Shown here: one piece after another, positions 22,100 through 32,261 of the stretch
How the letters are laid out: each line of letters opens with the position of its first letter
Position numbering within the stretch: the first letter of the stretch is position 1
From: Craspedostauros australis
Taxonomy: Eukaryota > Bacillariophyta > Bacillariophyceae > Mastogloiales > Achnanthaceae
DNA: 64,000 bases
Assembly (NCBI GenBank): GCA_026770025.1
Contig: JAMXDE010000040.1
Coordinates: 62,001 to 126,000, forward strand
Direction of reading: 5' to 3'
The notes under the pieces: generated by a model
Seen by the model: the letters and a program-made list of their open reading frames with translations, nothing else
Database searches by the model: none
Told to the model about the DNA's origin: nothing
Translations under genes and position numbers: made by a program

Positions 22100-23269
22100 T
22101 CACCTTTGCTTGCTGGGTTGCAGCGCGAGCAAAAAGTACACCCATCGCAGGCGGATAATATCCCACAGCATTTGCAGACTCACTTGCACAACGCCTGCTT
22201 CCTCCACTTTCGATCCTGCCTTGTCCTCCCATTCAATATCCACCGTCCGACACGGAATCCCGTACAGCGCAGTGCGATACAGCACCTCCACGTCATGCGA
22301 CCACCGTCGCAAGTACAGATCATCGTACAACCGTTGCGCCACTGACACTCTCAGGAATTTGTATCCGCATTGCGTATCGGAGACAGGCAGGGCCGTACCC
22401 AGCAAGATGAGCTGCACTGCTGTTTGGAAGCCCCAGCGCGTGATGCCGCGACGCGAGAGCAGTTGGTAGGCACGGTTACCAATGATCATGGCATCGGATC
22501 CGCTGTGCAATTCCATGGCCTTCGCGAATTCAGGAAAGTACCGGAGGTCCGCGCTGCCATCAGCGTCCACGATTAACAGGAACGGATCATCGTTGGTGTC
22601 GTCGCAGTTGTACGAATAGGACTGCTGAGTTTGCTGCTGCTGCTGCAACGAGTTCGAAATGTGTTGAATCCCAAATGATATTGCAGCACCCTTGCCTTGG
22701 TTGGTCGGCAACGAAATGCATTCGATTGGGATTGCCGATTGCAGAGAACAGAAGTCATGGACAACGTCGCATGTGCCGTCCTTGGATCCATCATCTACAA
22801 CGACGATGGAAGTCGCCATGCCCCATGGCGGCGCTGCGCTGGTGTTGTGCGATGCCAGATACTCGCAGTACGTCAGCAAGGTCCCAGCGATGCGTTCGGC
22901 CTCGTTGTATGCTGGGATGAGCACGACCAGCCGTTGCGCATGTTGATGCTCGTCCTGTTGGGATACTCGCATGTCATCTGCTGCGGTCCATTGTGGTTCG
23001 TTCCAGTCGGAATTGTTTGGCATAGATCGTTGCGTTTGTCGTCGGACAAGTTTCTTTGCTTGACGGCAATGGATGGAAGGGAACCGAAAGGTTGATACAG
23101 AGCCCAGTAGCAACCAAACCAATAGACACTGTAGGACTATTCGCAAACCACGGCTCGCAGTCCAATGATGGGCGCTGATGGGAGGCACTATCGATCTGGC
23201 CGAAGCTGATTCCAACAAATTCATGCTGCCCCACGACATCAGCATTCCGCAGCAATGGTGAAAAGTCAC
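22100..23269 (-). CDS. ALG5: Dolichyl-phosphate beta-glucosyltransferase (ALG5-type GT2)
   Basis: A 389-residue single-exon protein. An N-terminal hydrophobic span (about residues 42-62, IVLQCLLVWLLLGSVSTF) anchors a family-2 glycosyltransferase domain. The motifs are LVVLIPAYNEAERI, VVDDGSKDGT, LPTNQGKGAA, LLIVDADGSAD (the DxD-like metal/UDP site), a GNRAY block, DTQCGYKFLR and RWSHDVEVLY. These are diagnostic of the ALG5/DPG-synthase group, which transfers Glc from UDP-Glc to dolichyl phosphate at the cytosolic ER face for N-glycan precursor glucosylation. A Gln/Ser insertion (LQQQQQTQQ) lies before the DADG motif. The start at 23269 is the first Met that includes the membrane anchor; MLMSWG nearby is an alternative. 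Confidence 0.88.
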   Translation of the reverse strand: MTFHHCCGMLMSWGSMNLLESASARSIVPPISAHHWTASRGLRIVLQCLLVWLLLGSVSTFRFPSIHCRQAKKLVRRQTQRSMPNNSDWNEPQWTAADDMRVSQQDEHQHAQRLVVLIPAYNEAERIAGTLLTYCEYLASHNTSAAPPWGMATSIVVVDDGSKDGTCDVVHDFCSLQSAIPIECISLPTNQGKGAAISFGIQHISNSLQQQQQTQQSYSYNCDDTNDDPFLLIVDADGSADLRYFPEFAKAMELHSGSDAMIIGNRAYQLLSRRGITRWGFQTAVQLILLGTALPVSDTQCGYKFLRVSVAQRLYDDLYLRRWSHDVEVLYRTALYGIPCRTVDIEWEDKAGSKVEEAGVVQVSLQMLWDIIRLRWVYFLLALQPSKQR

Positions 23270-23406
23270 ACTGAACAGAGAAGGTCAAGACTTCGGCTGC
23301 TACTCTGCGATGCCTACGCTGGAGATGTGTTGCGATGTGTTGTGTTGTGCAATGAAATGAGGGTCGGATGCAACCATGGTACCAATGTTATAGTATCTCA
23401 TGGGCG

Positions 23407-23421
23407 ATATCTAATAGAATA
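23407..23421. repeat. Probable target-site duplication of the non-LTR element (3' side)
   Basis: ATATCTAATAGAATA here matches ATATCTAAGAGAATA at 32247-32261 in 14 of 15 positions. The two copies flank the 8.8-kb element exactly, one abutting its 3' tail (the ATA repeat) and the other its 5' end. This is the expected footprint of target-primed reverse transcription. The direct repeat is seen in the sequence; its origin is inference. Confidence 0.7.
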
Positions 23422-23438
23422 ATAATAATAATAACGCA
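23422..23438 (-). repeat. (TTA)n 3' tail of copy B
   Basis: The element strand reads GTTATTATTATTATTATT at its 3' end, directly next to the putative TSD. A simple trinucleotide tail instead of poly(A) is known from several non-LTR clades (I and CR1-like). The second, truncated element at 32.86 kb also ends in a TTATT-rich tail. Confidence 0.7.
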
Positions 23439-23642
23439 CTGATTATCCCCTCACACGAGGGTTGCCTCGAAAGCTTTAACGTCGCCGGCGTACAGCGAGC
23501 CCACACGGGCCGACCGCGCTCGAACGACCTACCTAGATCTCTCACTCCTTGGTCTACCGCGGGTTGCCAATTCCACGGGCCATCAAACATACCGCACTGG
23601 GCACGCAACTGTAGTCGTCGTGCACTTCACATTCTTTTTCTG

Positions 23643-26600
23643 TCATGGTGGAAGACACCGCTGCCGTACCTGCCTGCCTGCTGTACGCTGTCTCGCCGCA
23701 CGCGTCTTCCGTTTTTGCCGCCGTCCAAGCGGACTTCTGGTTCGTCGCTGTACTCCTGCCAGCCGAGCTGCCCTGACATGCCGGACCCACCGCATCTGGT
23801 TCTGCGCAGACTGCGCCCTAATCGCTACCTCTGTAGTATGAGTCAGCAGCCTGGCGTCGTCGCCGTTAATGTCCTGTGTGCCTTTGCGCCACTCGTCCTG
23901 TACCGCCTGCTCCGCTTCCCAGGAGATTTTGGCAGCCTCGACCTCAACTGCGCTTTCATGCAGCACTTTGTTGCGTGCCGTCCATGCCTTCCACCTGACA
24001 TCCCAGAGTCCTGCCATAGCTTTCGCAATCCAGTTCGCCGGTCGTCCAGGGCTATCGTTTACCAGCATAGTGGACTCCTGGATCTTCCGCCACTTTGCTG
24101 ACCACCTTCCTCGCACTAGCATGCCCCAACCCATCTCCGCTTGTTCCTCGACTGCCTTCCTCAACCATGGGCCGCCGTCGACAGAGACTGTCTTCCCCTC
24201 GCTCCATGCGCGCACCTGCCGCACTAGCTCTCTCACCATCATTCCATCGCCTCTCGCCGCCATCATCTGAGTTTCCCACTGCTTCAAAGCTTCGAGCCGC
24301 ACCGCTACCGCCAGTGGGTGTGCGCATTGCAACACATGGTCCGTCGTCTCCTCTTGATCGTTGCAGATGGGGCATTTGTCATTGCTCCAAAACTTCCACT
24401 TGCGCATGTTGCGCCCGACCGGCCCAAAGCTACACGCGTGTTTCGCCACCCACTTCCGCCTCGACGGCTTCAGGGTTGCCATTGCCAGCCGAGCCGCACG
24501 AACGTCGACCTTTCCTGCTTCTGCCTTTTGGAGCCTGCCTACTTTGCGTTGCCAGTGGATCGTCCGTCGCCCTTGAATGTATCTTCGTAACGTCGGCGCC
24601 ACATCCGTACACACCTTTCTCTTACCGATCCATATCGCCCATTCCTGGTGGCACATTTCTTCGTCCTCATACACCGCTGTCGCAGATTGGGCTGCTCCGG
24701 CGGCTTTGTTGACGTCGTCATTCCACACCGCATATTCATCCTGCCTCACGCCTCGGTCTCGCTCAAGCTGGTGGCCGTAGACATGTCTGTACGTCAGCTG
24801 CACTGTCAGCCTCCGCTGTATACTTCTGATTTCGCGGAGCACATCAAAGTGTTGAACCGACACGCCCACATCCCAGGTGTATTCCACAGCGTGGATCCCG
24901 GCCATTTTGTTGTCGCACGCGACGATGATCTCCTTGCCTTTCACCTCTTGACCAGCCCCGTACGCGTCTATGATTGTCTCCACCTTCCGTAGCGCTTGGA
25001 GGATGCCGCCTATCTCGGCTCTGTACGCGCTCTGCACATCTTCTCTCCCTGGGACTGCACCTGCCGCCGACACCTGGCCTCGCCGCTGCCCCTTGATATT
25101 GAGAGAGTATGCCGCAGTGCTCCGCCCATTTTTGTACGATCCATCAGTACTGATGACCGCCTGGCCTTGGAGCACTGCCTCCAGCCACCGTTGTTCTGAC
25201 TGTCGCATCCGCATGTTACGTTGTACTCCTTGGCGTCCTGCTCGGCCACCTGTGCCCACCACTCGCAGTCGTTCTGACCGCTCCCTCAGGTAGACGACCC
25301 TCCAGTCGTCTGGCGGCTCTTTTGTCACTTCTTCCGATCGCACGTATTCTGCCACGCCTGAGGCGTTGCCACCATGTGCGTTCCATCTTCGCCATTCGTG
25401 CGTATTCTCTCGTGCCCATATCATCCTTCCATCATCACTGCGTATTGCGCCGACGTTTGTGATATCCCACATCGTCCCTTGCTGTGCAGCTGTCGCCACT
25501 CGTCGTAGTGCTTGGTCCCACAACTTCCAGTCCTTGCGCGGCACCTTGCCTTGTCGTGGCCAGCTGATGTGCCTCCGTCCTCGCCATTTGCCTTCATCGC
25601 TGTACTGTTGCCTGGCCACCACTCTTTGACGGCGCTCATCAATCACATCTGCCACACTTACCACTTGCATGATAATTCGGCATCGGTTCAGACGGATTTG
25701 TTGTATCCTGCTGTAGCCTGCACCGCGAAATGCTACCATGAGCCATTCATCGTTGTCGTGTGCAAGTGCTGCCGTTGCTGTCTTCTCCCGGATCCGGATG
25801 CCACATTCGCTGGCTTCCTTCCACACGGTCTTGACCCAACATGCTGTCGCCAAGAACTCCCACTCCTTGTATTCGATTTCAAATAAGGATGTCCCCACTC
25901 CCACTTCCGTCTTCATTGCTTGTATGCTCCCTCGCATCAGCTTGCCCGTCATGGTCATCCTCTCGCCGTGCTCGAGGACCATCTTCAGGTGTTCCACCAC
26001 TTGTGTTGTGTGTAGCTCATGCAGGTCCGCTCCTAGCCACCCCGCTGTTGCATACGCCATTTCTCTTGGAAACCCCTTATTGAAGCCCACTTTCGACATC
26101 ATAGTCTTCCACACCGGTTTCATAATGCCGTTGCATTGCTCTCTTGACAATTGGGCCACCGGTAGCACATACTCCAGCTTCTTCATTAGCACTGTTCGCA
26201 CCGCAATTTCAGCATCCTCCTGCCGCATGCGCCACGTTCGTACTCTCTCAACCCACTGCTCCGCTTTTCTCCGTAGCGTTGTCTCGATCGCCGAGTCATT
26301 ACCATCCGGTGCGAGCTTCACTCCCAGCGTTTCGAACGCCTGATGGCACCCGCTTCTTGGCATCTCCTGTGGTATCCCTGTCGTCCCCTTCATCATCAAC
26401 GCAGCTGGCGTCTCCTCGTCAGTGGCATATCTCCATGTGCCGTCCGCATTCCACTTGAAATCGACGGCCCACCACATGCATTTCTCCACGACCAATGCTC
26501 CGCCTGTCGCCCTTGCTAAGCTCTCCCATGATTGTATGCTCTTTTGCATTCGTTGTATGGTTTGCTGTACATCTTCTCCGTCTCGTGCATTCACAACTAG

Positions 26601-29405
26601 ATCTGTGTCGTCCACGAATGCATAGCCCACCATCTCAACGTCCTCATTGCTCACCGCGGTTCGGAAGTTGGCTGTGTGCCCTTCTCGTTTCATAATGTCC
26701 AGCACTGGTGAGGAGATAACCGCCCATATTACAGGGCCCGCTCCATTCCCTTGGTAAATGCCTTGCATTGGCACCACCCACCTTTTACCGCCATACGTCA
26801 GTCTAGACTCTCCGTATGCGGTTCTGATGTAGTGCTCAAGCTGTTGGAGCGTGCTGAACATGCACACCACTTCTGACTGTGCGATTCCCTGTCGTTGCAA
26901 TCCCATCGAAGCCACCGTGTGTACGATCCGATCGTATCAACTCTTCAGGTCGTTAGTGCATAACACCGTTGGTATTCGTGTTTGCCTCGCCCAGTCCATT
27001 GTGAGTTGCTTATTCAGCGCATGGTCTATCGCCCGATGCCGCTTCCTGCTGCCGTACTGCTCCTCCGCGAACCCGTCTTGTTGTTCTGCTTGGTGGGCTG
27101 CCTTTCTTCCAATCGCTTTGTTCGCAAAGTTGAAGTCAGCCTCGAAGAGGACGATGGTTCTGAGCTTATCGACTCGGAAACTGTTCGCCTTCTTCATCAG
27201 TTCCACATCCGTGCCTTTCCTCCACCTTTGGTAGGAGTAGCCGCTCACCATCGCCACCGATGTCATACTTGCTTCAAATTCCGAGTTCCCTCGGTGATAT
27301 GCGATGGCCTTGAAGTGACCGAAGTGTAGCCCTGATGGTCCTGCTGATGTGTCCTCCTTGGCTTTCCTCCATCCTTGTTGGAATTCTTCTGTCGTCATTC
27401 CTGCCGGTATGCTTCTGCTTGCGACTGATCGCAACCCTGCCAGAAGTTTCTTGGCACCTTCGTCGACCCATTGCCTTGGCTCGTACGTCCCGTTGAGCGT
27501 TTTCTCGGCTGCGTTGGTTACTCCGAGGTATCCGAATTCCTGCGCAAGCTGCCCATGCATGAATGGTGTTTCTTCTGTCTGCCGAAACCTTCGCTTATTT
27601 TCCTCCATGCACCCTCGCTCGATCTCCTCTTTGCCTGTTCTCTCGACCCACTGCCCATTGCTGTCGGGCGCAATCACCATCGATATCCCTGCCGTTGCGT
27701 TGTCGCCCGCGGCCAAGCGTATTCTCCGATATGTTGCCCGTACTCTTTCCTTCTTCCGCAGCTGGAGTAATTGTTGTGCCGTTGCCTCTCCCGCGCTCAT
27801 TTCTTGTGCGCCGCCGACGTCGTTCGTTTTCTGTTCTGCCCGCTTTCTGACTTCCTCGAGTCCTCTGGCTTCCGCCAGACCCTCCAGCCAGTTCTCCCGT
27901 GCATTCGTCGCTCGCCCTCGAAACTGCTTCAGCTCCATATATGCCTCCGCTTGTTCCTTGTCCACTTCGTCGCTGCCACATCTCATGAGTTCCTTCACTC
28001 TCCTTGCTTCTCCCGCCCGTTTCGCCAGTCTTGTCATCATCGTCGAGGAGATATTGGCTCCCTTCCTTTTCCTCACCACATTATTCCACAATCCGATGCG
28101 TGCCTCGATTCTTTTGTATTCTCTGGAATACGGAATGCCTCCCATCCGTAGTCTGCGGCACTTCTCGTCGGCTTTCCAAATTCCTTCTACTCTTATCCTG
28201 TCGAGTGCTTCCGCTTCCTTCTCCATCCCCGCTGTCCAAGTTTCCTTTGCGGCCTTCTCCAACCTGAATGCTCTCGATCTCGCTTTGTGCTGTCGCAAAT
28301 AAGTCGCGTATGCCTCGTTGAATTTTTCCACGATTCTTGGATCTTCCGTCTTCACTCTTCTCGTCACTGCCTTGCGGAGTGCTGGCATCGATTGTCCAAG
28401 CACTGCCACCATGCTGATATCGATCCACAGGCATCGGTGATCAGCCTGTCTTAGCTGTATTCCTTCGTCCCAATCGCTCATGCCTGCTCCTTCAATCCGT
28501 ACTCCTGCTGTTGCGAATATTCCGTCTATGGGTACTTTGCCCAGTCGGTGTGTCGGTAGCCTGCTGACGTCCTTGCCTGCCCATTCCATGGTGTTGTTGA
28601 GTCCTGTGTTCTCTCTGAATTCGCGCATCGTTGTTGAGCCCGTATCCTCGTTGCAATCCATCGCCACAACGATATGGTCCCCCTCTGTTCTCCATGCCCG
28701 GATCGCTCTCTGCAGATCTTCTATCATCGCTATTCGTGGTTCTCTATCCTTCCTTTTCTCGTTGAAGTATCGCCGATGTTGTGCATGTGTGTTGAGGAAC
28801 CCCTTGCTTCTTGGCCGACATGGCCGATATGCCACTACAACTCGAAGCGTCTGTTGGTTCGCCCCTCGGTATCTCTGCCATACCCACCGCCCCAGTTTGG
28901 TCGGGTCTTCTCCTTGGCCCATGATTCTAATTGCGACCTGAAATCTACTGATCATCGCCACTCCTCCCCACTGCTTGCTTTCTGTCGCCTCGCTCGTTCG
29001 ATTGTTTGCTGTTTTCGCAACCGTCGTCCCTGTTGGCCACCATTCTTGCGTTCGGCCTTTCAGCGTATACTCCGCTGATGTCGTCCTCCAATCCACATTC
29101 ACCTCGGTAATCCCAAACACGTCGAACTCCCCTTCATTCATCCACCTCTTCAGTCCTTCGTCCACTGCTCCCGGTCGTCTGCCCAACCCTCCGAAGTTCT
29201 GCACTCCTATCCGCAGCTGTCCTTCTTGCTTCCTTAGCATTCTCCTCCTCACCCTGTTCGTCCGTCCACCCTCATTCGTCTCCCTTCGTCTTCCGCGGTC
29301 GGTCTGTTGCGGTATAACCTCCCGATCCGCGGGCGCTTGTTGTGGGCTCAGAGTCTTCCGCCGTGCTGCCACCGGCTGTTGCTCTTGCCCTTCCTGTCTA
29401 ACCAT
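23643..29405 (-). pseudogene. ORF2 polyprotein of copy B: endonuclease, RT, RNase H, one in-frame stop
   Basis: 1920 codons read in one frame except for a TGA at 26937-26939. The N-terminal part has the AP-endonuclease-like motifs QNFGGLG, GITEVNVDW, WGGVAMISR, VAMDCNEDTGS, PIDGIFAT and a DHRCLWIDI catalytic end. The RT has GPSGLHFGHFKA, PTVLCTNDLKS(stop)YD, GIYQGNGAGPVIWAV and GYAFVDDTD. RNase H follows with STDGSYKNGR, a Glu in YRAEIGG and CDNKMAG. The C-terminus has a CPIC..HVLQC zinc motif. In copy A the stop position is TGC (Cys), so the TGA is a single-base mutation in RT motif A of an otherwise intact frame. The start ATG overlaps the ORF1 stop (ATGGTTAG). Confidence 0.88.
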
Positions 29406-30636
29406 TCGCCGGGTCCCCTCTCGGTTCCCCCGCTCTTTGCTCTTCGTGCGCCTCTTCCCGGTCGTCGCCCGTTCCGATGGTTTGTGTTATGCACTGGACC
29501 GTTGGTGGTCTTACGTCCGTTCCGGTTGCGCGCGACTTTCCTGCCGCTTTAAGCGCTTCATTCTCCTCCTTTGTTGTCACCACCAAGTGCTTGAGCTCCT
29601 CCATTTGCTGCTGCATTGCCGCCATCATTGCTCTTGTCGTTCCCGTTGTCCATCCCGTACTTCCTGACAGTGTTGACGTCACCGACCCTTGCGCCTGTGC
29701 CTCCAATATTTTTCCCATCTGCTCTTGCAACGCTGCCATCTTGTCTCTCTGCGTGCCTGACGTACTCCGGCTTGCCCCCGTAATGGTCGATGTTGTTGAC
29801 CCTTCGTCTTCTCTTGCTTGCTGTGCTGCTTTTCGTTTTGCACTGCGTTTCTCACGGACCTGTCGCCATGCCCGTGTATCCCGCATGGAGGGTATAGTAT
29901 CTTCGTCTCCATAGTCCTTCTCTTGCCTCACAGTGATCCCTCTTTCCGCTTCTTGCTCTTCATCGTCATCCTCTTCGCCTTCGGTTGTCTGGAAATGCAT
30001 GTCCTCATCCACTGCCATTGCTGCTTCCACTTCTTTGTCTTTCTCGGATATCACCCTCTTCGTTGTTGCGTCCCATTTCATCGTCTTGGCTTCGACCCTG
30101 GCCATGGACGTGAAAAGCCTTTCCACTTCCTCGCCATAGTCGGCTGTAAGTTTGACCAGCAGCCCTTTCACCACCATCCTTGCTTCCGCCGTCTTCTCAG
30201 GGTGAAACTGTAGCACGTACCCGTTGCCTCTCCACTGTTTGTCAATCGATGTGAAGAGGGGCGTCTTGACGTTGCCCGTCGTCGACTTGATCTTCATCAC
30301 CATTTCTCTGAGCGTCCGATTGGTGCCGTCCGGTATCTCATGCAGACATTCTGGTATGATGTCATAGGTTGTCATTGCCACTGCATGTAGACACCATTCC
30401 ATTTGCCGCTCCCGCAGTTCAAACCACCCTTTCCTCATGTCCGTGTTGACGATTCCCGACAGTGGCGTGATGATTCTCATCCTCACCCCAAGAGGGAACT
30501 TCTTGGATTTCGTGCTGTAGTAGACTTCCAACACTTTGGCCACCAATGCTCTGTCGTCGGTGCTTGATTCGACGTGGAGTGCCCTCGGATCCTTTTTTTG
30601 TGTCCCTGGTGGGGTCGTACTTCTCGCCGTCTGCAA
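29398..30636 (-). CDS. Non-LTR element ORF1, downstream frame
   Basis: A 412-codon frame that continues ORF1 after an A7 run (T7 on the plus strand at 30593-30599). Its real coding part starts at PRALHVESSTDDRALVAKVLEVYYSTKSKKFPLG; the codons before that are a shadow of the upstream frame. It contains a charged middle with acidic runs (EGEEDDDEEQEAERG) and two short repeats of an 'MMAAMQQQMEELKHL / KMAALQEQMGKILEA' type, likely coiled coil for multimerisation. Removing one A from the run would fuse it to the upstream frame. It has no known enzymatic motif, and a nucleic-acid-binding, gag-like role is inferred from its position. Confidence 0.7.
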   Translation of the reverse strand: MQTARSTTPPGTQKKDPRALHVESSTDDRALVAKVLEVYYSTKSKKFPLGVRMRIITPLSGIVNTDMRKGWFELRERQMEWCLHAVAMTTYDIIPECLHEIPDGTNRTLREMVMKIKSTTGNVKTPLFTSIDKQWRGNGYVLQFHPEKTAEARMVVKGLLVKLTADYGEEVERLFTSMARVEAKTMKWDATTKRVISEKDKEVEAAMAVDEDMHFQTTEGEEDDDEEQEAERGITVRQEKDYGDEDTIPSMRDTRAWRQVREKRSAKRKAAQQAREDEGSTTSTITGASRSTSGTQRDKMAALQEQMGKILEAQAQGSVTSTLSGSTGWTTGTTRAMMAAMQQQMEELKHLVVTTKEENEALKAAGKSRATGTDVRPPTVQCITQTIGTGDDREEAHEEQRAGEPRGDPANG

Positions 30637-32128
30637 TCCTTTTCCAGGTGATCGCCACTTGTGTCTTCGCCAGCGTTGTCAGCTCTGCTTCCAATGCGTC
30701 CGCGTCGATTTTCCGGGTAGAGTACAGGAGCCAGCCCAATGTTGTCGTGGATGGTGCTTGGATCTTCGCTACTTCAAATCTTCCGCCGATGTGCTGGAAG
30801 TAATCCTTCAGCTCTCCTGTGATCTTGTTGATCGGCCCTTTTGCCTCAATCTTTACTTTCAGGTATCCTTTCTCCTTTTCCGCTTTGTAGATTGGTCGCA
30901 CCCCTTTGAAGAATCTCTTCAGATTGGTCATGTCCGTCGGAAATGATTCCATTGCATGCACTATTGTTTGGTCTTCGTATGGATTCCACGGTAGCAGTTT
31001 TGCCGTTGCGTTCACTCGTTGGATTGATCGCAGGAACTCTTTGCACGATGCGATTGCCGCGTCGATTGCCGTTCCCGCATCATTGGCCCCGTCCCCGCCT
31101 TCGATCATCATCTGTACGTCGCAATAGCGCGTCTCGATGGCTTCGCCGCCTTGGGTTCGGTTCGTTCCAATTCCGCTTTCGTTGCTGCCTGCTTGTGTTT
31201 CTTCGTCGCAGTCCATTGCTCGCGCCTTGTTCCTCTTTTCGCTTTCGCTTAATGTGCGTTGTGTTGCCGTTGTCTTGGTTACTGCCGTTTCGTTCGCCTC
31301 GTCTGTCGCTGCGTTGGCGTCGTCGGTGTCTTGCCCTGCTTCTCGTAGGTCCTTGCGTTTGGTGGGCTGCTCTGCTGCCAGCGCGTGTTTTGGACTCCTC
31401 TCTGTCCGCTTCTTGCTTCCGCTTTGATCGTTTCTCTCCAATGCCGTCGTCACTATCATGGTTCCCCCGATTCCGCCGTCCTCCCATGTATCTGTCCACT
31501 CCTGCTCTTCGTCACTGCTCTCCTGCTCGTCTGTCCCTGCTTTGTCTCCATCGTTGCCGCCCTTGTCCTTTCCTTGGTCTGGTGTATCTTTCGTCATTCC
31601 ATCTGTCTTGCCTTTGTCCTTGTCGTCGTTGTCATCCTTCTTCTTGAGTTCCTTCATCTTCCCCCACTTCTTGCCCAGTGCTTGCCTGATCGTCTCCGAT
31701 GCTGCCCCGACGGACTTTCGCCCTGTGTCTTCTTCTTGCACAGTGATTTCATTGTTCTCAATGCATTGTGTGCATACCACAGGGAAGCCTCTTGGTGTTA
31801 CCAGGCCTTCCTCAGGTTTGATCCAAGCTCTGCATTCTCGGTGGGCTGGTATTCCGCATACGATGCATCGCACCGCTGCTGCTGCTTGCCCTCGTCCCTT
31901 GCAGTACTTGCCTGCGGCGCACTCTACGTTGCGGGTGCCTCTTCCTTGTTTTCCATCTTCCTGTCTCAATTCTTCCCCGTTTTTCTTCGTGTTTGTCCCT
32001 GCCTGTCCTTCCATCTCTCCTTGTCCTCTCGTGTTTGTCTTGTTGCTATTGATGCCTCCTCGGACGTACGCTTCCATTGGCATTTGGCCGGTCGGACGCG
32101 TCATCTTGCCGATCCTCTTCGTCGTCAT
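30419..32128 (-). CDS. Non-LTR element ORF1, upstream frame with PHD-like zinc finger
   Basis: A 569-codon frame. Near residues 70-130 it has a cysteine/histidine array (CAAGKYCKGRG ... CIVCGIPAHREC ... CTQC) fitting a C4HC3 PHD-type finger. A long low-complexity Lys, Asp, Glu and Thr-rich stretch follows, then a folded-looking segment (LLPWNPYEDQTIVHAMESFPTDMTNLKRFFKG through TLGWLLYSTRKIDADALEAEL). The frame leaves the homologous path at the A7 run (30593-30599) and ends in about 55 unrelated codons. PHD fingers bind histone tails and occur in ORF1 of some plant and protist non-LTR elements, so chromatin targeting is a reasonable guess. Confidence 0.75.
   Translation of the reverse strand: MTTKRIGKMTRPTGQMPMEAYVRGGINSNKTNTRGQGEMEGQAGTNTKKNGEELRQEDGKQGRGTRNVECAAGKYCKGRGQAAAAVRCIVCGIPAHRECRAWIKPEEGLVTPRGFPVVCTQCIENNEITVQEEDTGRKSVGAASETIRQALGKKWGKMKELKKKDDNDDKDKGKTDGMTKDTPDQGKDKGGNDGDKAGTDEQESSDEEQEWTDTWEDGGIGGTMIVTTALERNDQSGSKKRTERSPKHALAAEQPTKRKDLREAGQDTDDANAATDEANETAVTKTTATQRTLSESEKRNKARAMDCDEETQAGSNESGIGTNRTQGGEAIETRYCDVQMMIEGGDGANDAGTAIDAAIASCKEFLRSIQRVNATAKLLPWNPYEDQTIVHAMESFPTDMTNLKRFFKGVRPIYKAEKEKGYLKVKIEAKGPINKITGELKDYFQHIGGRFEVAKIQAPSTTTLGWLLYSTRKIDADALEAELTTLAKTQVAITWKRIADGEKYDPTRDTKKGSEGTPRRIKHRRQSIGGQSVGSLLQHEIQEVPSWGEDENHHATVGNRQHGHEERVV
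30593..30599 (-). other. A7 run at the ORF1 frame change
   Basis: On the element strand the sequence GAC ACA AAA AAA GGA contains seven consecutive A residues. The two ORF1 frames overlap here, and with six As they would be continuous. It is either a one-base insertion or a slippage site used for frameshifting (+1/-2) or RNA-polymerase slippage. Confidence 0.6.
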
Positions 32129-32246
32129 CCGTTCGTTGTTTCGCTAGTAGTTTTTGCTGTCTGTTGTTTGTCTTCAATTTGTTTATTCGTGGTTTATTTG
32201 CTGCGACAATTTCTTCCGGAAGTTGGTTCCCTTCGAAAATTGTGAT

Positions 32247-32261
32247 ATATCTAAGAGAATA
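32247..32261. repeat. Probable target-site duplication (5' side of copy B)
   Basis: ATATCTAAGAGAATA, partner of the copy at 23407-23421 with one mismatch. It abuts the 5' end of the element. Confidence 0.65.

Larger units (their letters stand above)
23422..32246 (-). mobile_element. Nearly full-length non-LTR retrotransposon (copy B)
   Basis: An 8.8-kb minus-strand element. Its order is: a 5' leader of about 118 bp (32129-32246); ORF1 split in two overlapping frames (30419-32128 and 29398-30636); a large ORF2 with endonuclease, reverse transcriptase, RNase H and a zinc-knuckle-like tail (23643-29405); a 3' UTR of about 220 bp; and a (TTA)n tail on the element strand (about 23422-23438). A probable 15-bp TSD flanks it. 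The RT active site is FVDD instead of YADD. Only one stop codon interrupts ORF2 and one frameshift interrupts ORF1, so the insertion is young. Copy A at 1-3676 belongs to the same family. Confidence 0.92.

Noticed and set aside
1300-26940. In-frame TGA codons in the retrotransposon copies as a sign of an altered genetic code
   Set aside because: The two TGAs are at different sites, each replacing a different codon, and host genes here use TGA only as a stop. Ordinary mutation explains them.
29400-32245. Long plus-strand ORFs inside the retrotransposon (e.g. 31385-32245)
   Set aside because: They are antisense shadows of the minus-strand ORF1/ORF2 and are Cys/Ser/Leu-rich, as expected from complementing Lys/Glu-rich coding sequence.
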